NCBI GenBank assembly: GCA_943332615.1
Contig: CALQQB010000028.1
Location: 1-50,924 of the forward strand
Reading direction: 5' to 3'
DNA length: 50,924 nucleotides
DNA from: Phenylobacterium deserti
GTDB lineage: Bacteria > Pseudomonadota > Alphaproteobacteria > Caulobacterales > Caulobacteraceae
Position 1 is the first letter of the stretch, and the number at the start of each line of letters is the position of its first letter. The notes beneath the pieces are model-generated. The model saw only the letters and a program-made list of their open reading frames with translations. It ran no database searches and was not told where the DNA came from. The translations under genes were made by a program, and so were the position numbers. This document shows positions 45,102 to 50,924 of the stretch, in pieces.

Positions 45102-46274
45102 GTGAACCGGCTCCTGCTCGGAGCCTGCGCGCTCCGGTTCCTGGACGCCTTCGTCCTCATCGGGCCGTTCTACACGCTGATGTTCGCCGAGAGCGGGCTG
45201 ACCCCCGCCCAGATCGGCGTGGTGCTGGCGTCGTGGTCGCTGGTTGGGCTGGCGCTGGAGGTGCCGTGCGGCGTGCTGGCCGACCGGGTGTCGCGGCGCT
45301 GGCTGCTGTCGGCCGCGCAGGGGGTGCGCTGCATCGGGTTCGGCGCCTGGCTGGCGTTCCCGGGGTTCTGGGGCTTCCTGGTCGGGCTGATGCTGTGGGG
45401 CTTCAAGAGCGCCACCCTGTCGGGCGCCTTCGAGGCGGTGCTCTACGACGAACTGAAGGTGCTGGGTCGCGAGGCGGACTATGTCCGGGTGTTTGGCCGG
45501 ACCCAGGCGGCGCGGTTCGCGGGCGTGCTGGCCGCCTCGCTGGGGGCCGCGGCGCTGTCGAAGCTGGGCTATGCGGACCTGATCTGGGCCAGCATCGCCT
45601 CGGGGCTCGCCGCGGCGGGCTCGGCGCTGCTGCTGCCCGCCGCCCCCCGCGCGGCCGCCACCGGGCGCTGGGGCTATTTCGCGCACCTGAAGCGCGGCGC
45701 GGCGGAGGCGGCGAGCCTGCCCGGCGTGCCGGGTCTGCTGCTGTTCATCGCCGGCATGCAGGCGGTGGTCTACGCCTGCGCCGACTACTGGCAGCTGTTC
45801 GCCCGCGACGTCGGCCTGTCGAAGCCCATGATCGGGCTGTTCATCGCGGCCATGTCGGGGGCGGGCGCAATCTCCGCAGCGGTGGCCCATCGGCTGCGCG
45901 AGATCCGGCCGCTGACGCTGTCGGTGCTGCTGGCCCTGGCTGGGGCCTGCATCGTGCTGGCCGCTGTGACCTACCGCGCCTGGTCGGTGCTGCTGCTGGT
46001 GACCTATGTGGCGCTCTACTGGCTGGTGGACACAAACGCCGACGCCCGTTTCCAGCACCGACTGCGGCCGGAGACGCGGGCGACCGTGGCCTCGTTCAAG
46101 GGCTTTGCCATGCAGTCGGGGACCAGCCTGCTGATGCTGGGGTTCGGGGTGATCGCCCAGGTGGCGTCCTATCGCTGGGCATTCCTGGGCTATGGCGGGG
46201 CCTTGGTGGTGCTGGGCTGCGGCTTCGCGCTGAGCGCTTGGCGGCGGCGGTCGCTCTCACCGCCCGCGACCTGA
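45102..46274 (+). CDS. MFS transporter
   Basis: This 390-residue protein starts at a GTG at 45102 and has about 12 hydrophobic segments in two halves. The loop 2-3 motif is GVLADRVSRRWLL (a version of the MFS GxLaDRxGrR). The protein is of the drug/metabolite exporter type, but no substrate motif is distinct. A TetR gene lies upstream on the same strand, so regulation of this gene by it is possible. The dispersed repeat ends 20 bp upstream, which leaves little room for a promoter other than inside the repeat. Confidence 0.9.
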   Translation: MNRLLLGACALRFLDAFVLIGPFYTLMFAESGLTPAQIGVVLASWSLVGLALEVPCGVLADRVSRRWLLSAAQGVRCIGFGAWLAFPGFWGFLVGLMLWGFKSATLSGAFEAVLYDELKVLGREADYVRVFGRTQAARFAGVLAASLGAAALSKLGYADLIWASIASGLAAAGSALLLPAAPRAAATGRWGYFAHLKRGAAEAASLPGVPGLLLFIAGMQAVVYACADYWQLFARDVGLSKPMIGLFIAAMSGAGAISAAVAHRLREIRPLTLSVLLALAGACIVLAAVTYRAWSVLLLVTYVALYWLVDTNADARFQHRLRPETRATVASFKGFAMQSGTSLLMLGFGVIAQVASYRWAFLGYGGALVVLGCGFALSAWRRRSLSPPAT

Positions 46275-46293
46275 GGCCGACCGCGTCGGCGGC

Positions 46294-46605
46294 TCAGGTT
46301 CCGGGGCGGGTCGCGGGCTGAGCCGGCGCAGCCACACCCGTGGCGGCGATGGCGGCCTGGCAGTCCTCGCGCTCGCGGGCCCGCCAGGCCGAGGCGTTGG
46401 TCGGGTCCTCGGCGTCCTGGTAGGCGATGGCGACCAGCTTGGCCTTCACGCAGCGGTCGAGGGCGGGTCCGCCGCGCGCGGCTTCGTAGGCGGTGACGGC
46501 GGTCTGGACCTTGAGGTTGTCGACCGCGCGCACCTGGGCCTGCAGCGCCGGAGCGCAGCCGGCGCAGAGGCTGGCGAGGACGAGGATGAGGGCGCGCCGG
46601 ATCAT
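46294..46605 (-). CDS. Small lipoprotein-like hypothetical protein
   Basis: This 103-residue protein starts at the ATG at 46605, which overlaps the stop of the methyltransferase gene (the frame is open further upstream but without start evidence). The N-terminus MIRRALILVLASLCAGC is a lipoprotein signal with lipobox CAGC (Cys17). The rest is helical (VRAVDNLKVQTAVTAYEAARG) with two more Cys residues. The function is unknown. It is coupled to the methyltransferase gene. Confidence 0.8.
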   Translation of the reverse strand: MIRRALILVLASLCAGCAPALQAQVRAVDNLKVQTAVTAYEAARGGPALDRCVKAKLVAIAYQDAEDPTNASAWRAREREDCQAAIAATGVAAPAQPATRPGT

Positions 46606-47675
46606 GCGGCGGCGGGCCGGTCGCCCTTGGTCAGGACGATCGTGCCTTCCAGCATCAGCTCGCGTTTGGCCTGGAGGCTCATGGCCGCGTCGTAGCTGTC
46701 GAGGATCGCCAGGGCCCAGTCCGGCAGCGCCAGGTCGGTTCGGTTGGTCACCAGACGAAGCTGGACGTCCGTCGTGTCGCGATAGAGGCGCGGGTGGTCG
46801 TTGTGGGGCACGAAGCGGACAGACGTGAACCCCTCGGCCATGGCTGCCTTTTCGATATGGCCGCGAGCGAACAGCCACTTGTCGTCCATGGCCGCGAACC
46901 CGGCCGCCTTCGGGTCCGGCGCGCTGCGAGCGGCGATATCGGTGACGATGCCCAGGAGCGCCGTGGCCACGACGGGGTCCAGCGGGTCGCCGCGCAGGTC
47001 GGCTTCGGCCAGAATCCGTTCATAGGCGAGGCGCAGGATGGCGAAGCCGCTGAACGGCTCGAAGAAGATGGCGTGGCCGCCTGGCCGCAGGGCGCGCGCG
47101 GCCGCCGCGAGGCCAGCCCGCGGCCGCTCCAGGTGGTGCAGGATCGAGGCGCCGGTGACCAGGTCGAACTGGCCGGGTTTCACATGTGCGCTCATGGCGT
47201 CCATCATCACGCAGACCACCGTGTCGGCGGCGCCGGTCCCCGCCAGGTAGAGCGCCAGCAGTTCCAGCAGCTCGCCGGAGAGATCGGTGGCGACCATCCG
47301 CGCGCCCGGGAACAGCCGCTGGCAGGGCACGATGGAGTTCACCCCCGAACCGCTGCCCAGGTCCAGGATCAGCGGCGCGTCGGCGACCGCGATACCCGTG
47401 GCGTCCAGCGCCTGGCGGAACAGGCCCTGGAAGTGGTCGCTGGCGGCGTAACGCTGATGATAGTCGCCGGCGTTGGACTTGAACTGCTCGGAGATCGACG
47501 CCTTGGAGGTGTCTTCGCTGATACCCCAGACCAGCACCTGCCCCTGCGGGCCCAGCTGTCGCGGCGCCAGTTTCGAGGCGAACAGCGGGACGGCCCACCC
47601 GAGGTCCGGCGCGTCCGGGGCCGCGGCGGCGCGCCCAACGGGATTGCGGCGGAACAGTCCAGTCAGCGACGCCAT
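46602..47675 (-). CDS. Class I SAM-dependent methyltransferase
   Basis: This 357-residue protein starts at the ATG at 47675 (an alternative eight codons upstream is possible). The SAM-binding motif I is PLILDLGSGSGVNS near residue 105, the acidic motif II region follows (ARMVATDLSGELLELL), and ILHHLERP belongs to motif III. The C-terminal 100 residues have the long helices of small-molecule methyltransferases. The substrate is unknown. It is coupled to the downstream lipoprotein gene through a 4-bp overlap. Confidence 0.9.
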   Translation of the reverse strand: MASLTGLFRRNPVGRAAAAPDAPDLGWAVPLFASKLAPRQLGPQGQVLVWGISEDTSKASISEQFKSNAGDYHQRYAASDHFQGLFRQALDATGIAVADAPLILDLGSGSGVNSIVPCQRLFPGARMVATDLSGELLELLALYLAGTGAADTVVCVMMDAMSAHVKPGQFDLVTGASILHHLERPRAGLAAAARALRPGGHAIFFEPFSGFAILRLAYERILAEADLRGDPLDPVVATALLGIVTDIAARSAPDPKAAGFAAMDDKWLFARGHIEKAAMAEGFTSVRFVPHNDHPRLYRDTTDVQLRLVTNRTDLALPDWALAILDSYDAAMSLQAKRELMLEGTIVLTKGDRPAAA

Positions 47676-47913
47676 GCAGCCGTTCCACCCGAAGTCCAAG
47701 CGCGAGGCCTACGCGAAGGCGGGGTCCTGAGCAATCGGGCCGCCCGCTCCAGGTCCGCCACGACCTGCGCGCCCCGATGGCTAACCCACGGACTACGTCG
47801 CATTTCCCCAAATCTTGGCTTGCGCCCCCGGGCGCAGCCATGGAGGAAAGGCGTCGGGTGCGGCATAATGCCAGATAACGCCGCGATGCGGCGCGATAAT
47901 TCGAGAGCCATCG
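47676..47913. other. Non-coding stretch upstream of the methyltransferase and the four-TM gene
   Basis: The 238 bp separate the divergent methyltransferase and four-TM genes. There is an open minus-strand frame (47663-47977) overlapping both genes that I regard as a shadow. No clear palindrome or repeat is visible; promoters of both genes must lie here. Confidence 0.4.
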
Positions 47914-49047
47914 ATGAGCATGACCCCTCCGCCAGAGGTCGAGACTGAAGCCCGGATCGGGCTGTTCTCCGACCCATTGGCCGACTGGGCGAACGACGAC
48001 ATCCTGATGACCAAGCCGGCCCGCGCCGTGCTGGGCCAGCGACATCTGCAGGGCCTGCGCGTGCTGGACTGGCCGGAGCTGCGCCAGCTGTTCGCGCGCT
48101 ATGAGACCCCGGCCAACAAGCACGCTCGGCGCGATCGCGGGCTGGGGCTGATCTCGGTGACGATGGCGGTGCTGGGGATGATGCTGGCGGCGTTCGCGCC
48201 GATGGCGTCGGGGTTTGAGCGCTGGCTGGGTCTGGCGGCGGCGGCCCTGACCCTGACGGGCGCCGGCCTCACGGCGTTCCACTGGCTGGACGCCACGTCC
48301 AAGGCCCGCTGGCTGGGCAACCGGTTCTGGACCGAGCGAGTGCGCGGTCTCTATTTCCAGGCCATCGTCAACAACCTGGACCTGGTGGCCCGGGCGATGA
48401 CCGACAACGATGCGCTGCGGGAATGGAAGGCGGTCCGCGCCCACGCGCTCGAACAGCTGCCCCGGCCCGACGACGTGGCCGCCCAGATTTCCAAGCTGGC
48501 CGGGACCGTCGAGGAGGCCGATGTCTGGGTGGTTCCGGCCTGGATGAAATCAGCGCCGCCACCGGCGCCGTCCGAGGGCCTGGATATCCTGGTGCCCCTG
48601 CTGCGCAGCCAGCGGTTCGACGTGCAACTGGCCTATGTGGATCGCAAGCTCTCCGATTCCCTGCGCACGCCCGGGCGTCGTTCTGAAGTGGTGCGGCGCG
48701 GCAGCGAGGTCCTGCCCGCCGTGGCGGTGCTGGCGGCGGCGGCGGCCGGTATCCTGATGGCGCTGGGCCTGACGCCGGCCGACGCCTTCGTGCGCCTGGC
48801 TCTGGCGGTGGCGGCCAGCGCCGCGGCGGTGGCCCTGGCGCTCCGCGTCATCAACGACAGCATGCTGCTGTCGGAGGACGCCAGCCGCTACGCCTGGTAC
48901 TCGGCCGCTGTGCTGCGGGCCCGCAACCGCTTCGACGCGGGCGACATGGGCGAGAAGCTGGCGGCATTGCGCGACATGGAGACGGTGGCCTACCGCGACC
49001 TGCGCGAATTCGTGGCCGCCCACTGGCGCGCGCGCTACGTGCCCTGA
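47914..49047 (+). CDS. Membrane protein with two 2TM units, SLATT-like
   Basis: This 377-residue protein has two pairs of TM helices: about 77-97 and 104-124, then about 266-286 and 291-311. Each pair is preceded by a basic stretch (KHARRDRG and RRSEVVRRG). The layout resembles the SLATT/DUF4231 family of 2TM proteins, here apparently duplicated or fused. SLATT proteins occur as pore-forming effectors in nucleotide-signalled defence, but no nucleotidyltransferase or sensor gene is adjacent, so a defence role is only speculation. The middle region (130-260) is soluble and charged. Confidence 0.75.
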   Translation: MSMTPPPEVETEARIGLFSDPLADWANDDILMTKPARAVLGQRHLQGLRVLDWPELRQLFARYETPANKHARRDRGLGLISVTMAVLGMMLAAFAPMASGFERWLGLAAAALTLTGAGLTAFHWLDATSKARWLGNRFWTERVRGLYFQAIVNNLDLVARAMTDNDALREWKAVRAHALEQLPRPDDVAAQISKLAGTVEEADVWVVPAWMKSAPPPAPSEGLDILVPLLRSQRFDVQLAYVDRKLSDSLRTPGRRSEVVRRGSEVLPAVAVLAAAAAGILMALGLTPADAFVRLALAVAASAAAVALALRVINDSMLLSEDASRYAWYSAAVLRARNRFDAGDMGEKLAALRDMETVAYRDLREFVAAHWRARYVP

Positions 49048-49170
49048 GGCGCGGGTCCCCTACCCGCCCGATGGGCCTCTCGGATCACGCGGATGTGCAT
49101 CCATGTGATTCGCTTCGTGAAGCTGGCGGGCGCATGTCTGCGTACTGTTGTGGAGCTTGGAGGGCTTTTC

Positions 49171-49326
49171 ATGACGCGCGGCCTACTTCAGCAGGAACCC
49201 GGGATTGGCTACGCCATCCCTCGGCAGGCCGCCTCGGCCCAGCACGGCCAGAAGGCTCAGGCCAAACCGCCGCCGCGCGAGCCCCGCAGCCATGCGCCCA
49301 AGCCTCCCCCGTCACCAGCCCGATAG
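49171..49326 (+). CDS. Small Pro/Gln-rich hypothetical protein
   Basis: This 51-residue frame has a strong Shine-Dalgarno, GGAGGG at 49159-49164, six bases before its ATG. It codes TRGLLQQEPGIGYAIPRQAA followed by a Pro/Lys/Gln/Arg-rich tail without TM segment. The first part looks like a conserved start; the tail is low in complexity. I recognise no family. It could be a real small protein or a spurious frame. Confidence 0.45.
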   Translation: MTRGLLQQEPGIGYAIPRQAASAQHGQKAQAKPPPREPRSHAPKPPPSPAR

Positions 49327-49410
49327 ACGGACTGACGAACCGGCCACTGGATCGCCACAGAACTCGCGTTAATCTGCCCCTCAATTGGGGCGACGAAGGG
49401 ATTTTGACAG

Positions 49411-50016
49411 ATGAGTCTATTGGTTGGGCGGCGCGAACTGATCCTGGGCGGCATGGGCCTGGCCCTGGTTCCCGGCGCGGCCCTGGCGGTTCCGGCCCGC
49501 CTGGCGTTCCAGGTGTTCCGCAATGGCAGCAAGGTGGGCGAGCACGTCGTGGCCTTCACCGGCGACGATAGCGCGCGCACCGCCACCACCAACGTCAACA
49601 TGACGGTGAAGATCGGCCCGGTGCCAGTCTACAAGTACAAGCACCAGGCGATCGAGAAGTGGATCGACGGCAAGTGGGCCAGCTGCGACACCACTACCAA
49701 CGGCAACGGCAAGGTCACCACCGTCGCCGCCCGCCAGATGGGCGGCTACGTCCAGATCAACGGCCCGGCCGGCGCGGTGCGCGGCCCGGCCAATGCGCTG
49801 CCCTTCAGCCACTGGAACCAGGGCAACTTCGGCAAGCCGCTGTTCAACCAGCAGGAAGGCAAGATGCTGAAGGTCACCTGCACCCAGGTCGGCGCCGGCC
49901 ACTGGCAGGTGCGCGGCGAGGCGCAGATCGACGACTTCTATGACGCCGCCGGCAACTGGACGGGCCTGAAGGGCAAGCTCGAGGACGGCTCGGACATGGA
50001 ATACCGGCGGATTTAG
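49411..50016 (+). CDS. DUF6134 family exported protein
   Basis: This 201-residue protein starts with GRRELILGGMGLALVPGAALA, a Tat-like signal. The mature part is beta-strand-rich (LAFQVFRNGSKVGEHVVAFTGDD; VNMTVKIGPVPVYKYKHQAIEKWIDGKWASC; GAVRGPANALPFSHWNQGNF) and matches my recollection of DUF6134 proteins in alphaproteobacteria. The function is unknown. It has a small open frame upstream and faces a lipoprotein gene convergently. Confidence 0.85.
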   Translation: MSLLVGRRELILGGMGLALVPGAALAVPARLAFQVFRNGSKVGEHVVAFTGDDSARTATTNVNMTVKIGPVPVYKYKHQAIEKWIDGKWASCDTTTNGNGKVTTVAARQMGGYVQINGPAGAVRGPANALPFSHWNQGNFGKPLFNQQEGKMLKVTCTQVGAGHWQVRGEAQIDDFYDAAGNWTGLKGKLEDGSDMEYRRI

Positions 50017-50118
50017 GGGGCGCTCTTCCTCTCCCCGTTCCGGGCTGGAAAGTGGGGTGTGTATCCCTCCATACGGCAAAACCAACGACCGCTTTCGACC
50101 CAGACGTTGGATAGCAGA

Positions 50119-50601
50119 TCAGCGGAAGGGGCCGCTCGGCGAAAGATAGGCGGGTAGTGGCGTCATTTCTTTCACGGGCGGCGAGGTATCAATGTTGCAC
50201 CAACTCCCGAGGGTTTCACCCGTCACGGCGTCGGCAACGAGGTTTACGACCGCGCATCCCCCATGAAACAATTGCGGGAGTTCGGACCTCTGCTTCACCA
50301 CGCGGACGCCCACCGGAGCAGAAGTCTCGTTCGGGGTGCGAACGTAGACGGCAACCCATACCCGGCGCGGATGCAAGAGATTGACCGAGGGGGGAGCTGT
50401 TGTGAAAGGAAGATCATCCTCGCCGCTGATCGTCGTGAGCAGATAGTACCGGACGTATCCGTCCTTTTTCAATTGCCCCTCAGGCATCACCGCGCGTGCG
50501 TCGATGTCACTCGGTGAGGCCGTGACGGTTGCGCACGATGTGGCCGCCAAGCTGACGAGTGCAATCACTAGAGCACGAGCACGGGAGCGGGTGGCAGTCA
50601 T
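50119..50601 (-). CDS. Hypothetical lipoprotein
   Basis: This 160-residue protein has a lipoprotein signal ending LAATSC (Cys near 23). The mature part contains two more Cys (GGCAVVNLVADAVTG and GSWCNID) that could pair. Strand-rich segments (RVWVAVYVRTPNETSAPVGVRVV) suggest a small beta domain. I recognise no family. It lies alone, convergent with the DUF6134 gene. Confidence 0.75.
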   Translation of the reverse strand: MTATRSRARALVIALVSLAATSCATVTASPSDIDARAVMPEGQLKKDGYVRYYLLTTISGEDDLPFTTAPPSVNLLHPRRVWVAVYVRTPNETSAPVGVRVVKQRSELPQLFHGGCAVVNLVADAVTGETLGSWCNIDTSPPVKEMTPLPAYLSPSGPFR

Positions 50602-50717
50602 ATCAACTCAATATCCGGCAACTGAGTCGCCTCTGCATCCCTTATCGACAGAGAACTGTCACCCATCCTTCCGGTCGATTCCGTCACCCCTCTATCCGGT
50701 CAGGACACCTCTCCCGA

Positions 50718-50749
50718 CCTCTCCCACGGCGCTCCGCGCCTGGGAGAGG
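50718..50749. repeat. CTCTCCC-type hairpin
   Basis: The arms CCTCTCCCA (50718-50726) and TGGGAGAGG (50741-50749) are perfect inverted repeats, and the inner arms GGCGC (50728-50732) and GCGCC (50736-50740) extend the stem. An A tract follows on the plus strand. This type of GGGAGAGG hairpin is a common intergenic motif in Caulobacterales; it is not a T-tract terminator for either flanking gene as placed. Confidence 0.6.
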
Positions 50750-50816
50750 AAAAAACCTCCACCCCACAAATCCCGTTACGACCGATTCTGACGTAGCGCT
50801 GTGTTTCACTGCTCGA

Positions 50817-50924
50817 ATGATCGACGCGGACAATCTCCACGAAGCCGAACAGCAGGCGCTGGGCCAGTTGGCGCAGATGGACCTGGCGGCGGCGGCCAAG
50901 GTGCACGCCCTGCTCATGGCCTGC
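50817..50924 (+). CDS. Hypothetical protein, 5' end only
   Basis: The ATG at 50817 opens a frame that runs to the window edge (36 codons): an Asp/Glu/Gln-rich amphipathic helical N-terminus (MIDADNLHEAEQQALGQLAQ then an Ala-rich segment ending MAC). From memory, Caulobacterales have short helical proteins with similar starts; no function is known. The rest is outside. Confidence 0.5.
   Translation, partial: MIDADNLHEAEQQALGQLAQMDLAAAAKVHALLMAC

Noticed and set aside
47663..47977. Minus-strand frame between the methyltransferase and the four-TM gene
   Set aside because: It overlaps both genes and is Arg/Ser-rich with no domain; probably a shadow.

Overview
The window looks like a chromosomal segment of a Caulobacteraceae alphaproteobacterium, probably Phenylobacterium or a close relative of Caulobacter. 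The DNA is very GC-rich. Its flagellar gene order, the hybrid kinase CckA behind fliQ-fliR-flhB, CtrA-type TTAA boxes in flagellar promoters, a sigma-54 promoter before flgF and a PEPxxWA-CTERM protein all point this way. I assigned the family from sequence alone, and the genus is a guess.

Layout. 1-146 is the 3' tip of an IS481-type transposase. 143-5263 holds two tandem secreted DUF885 peptidase-like proteins and a divergent secreted M20 peptidase. 5264-10710 is a metabolic block: a BaiN-type flavoprotein, two non-heme iron dioxygenases, a dienelactone hydrolase, an SDR and an SRPBCC-like protein. A 127-bp dispersed repeat sits in front of the flavoprotein gene.

10739-30501 is the core: fliQ-fliR-flhB-cckA, then a PEP-CTERM protein and an osmoprotectant ABC transporter as an interlude, then flgB-flgC-fliE, the divergent fliO-fliP, the operon fliL-fliM-pflI-motE-like-TPR protein, and flgF-flgG-flgA-flgH. 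Together these encode the type III export gate (FliO, P, Q, R, FlhB), the rod (FlgB, C, F, G, FliE), the C-ring (FliM), FliL, the P-ring chaperone FlgA and the L-ring protein FlgH. CtrA-like sites precede the fliQ operon and the flgB/fliO pair. If these are used, CckA is made from an operon that its own output regulator controls.

30580-34323 has a Phd/PIN toxin-antitoxin pair convergent with the isoprenoid operon xseB-ispA-dxs. A decayed PIN toxin (34433-34624) and a truncated secreted protein lie on the other side of that operon. 35814-40735 has a PqaA-like hydrolase, a quinohemoprotein dehydrogenase and a histidine phosphatase. 40797-42295 has a histone-deacetylase-like enzyme divergent from a GNAT acetyltransferase. 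42445-42936 is a recombinase-like gene interrupted by a TAG codon. 43030-50924 has a VWA protein, a TetR regulator, a second copy of the dispersed repeat, an MFS transporter, a small lipoprotein, a methyltransferase, a four-TM membrane protein of duplicated 2TM type, a DUF6134 protein, a lipoprotein and a partial gene at the right edge.

I see no clear new defence or mobile system. The most notable signals are the duplication-born five-codon reading frame that links xseB to ispA, the TAG-interrupted recombinase-like gene, the intact and decayed PIN loci around the isoprenoid operon, the predicted leaderless antitoxin promoter, the flagellar operon with two poorly characterised accessory proteins, and the paired long inverted repeats.
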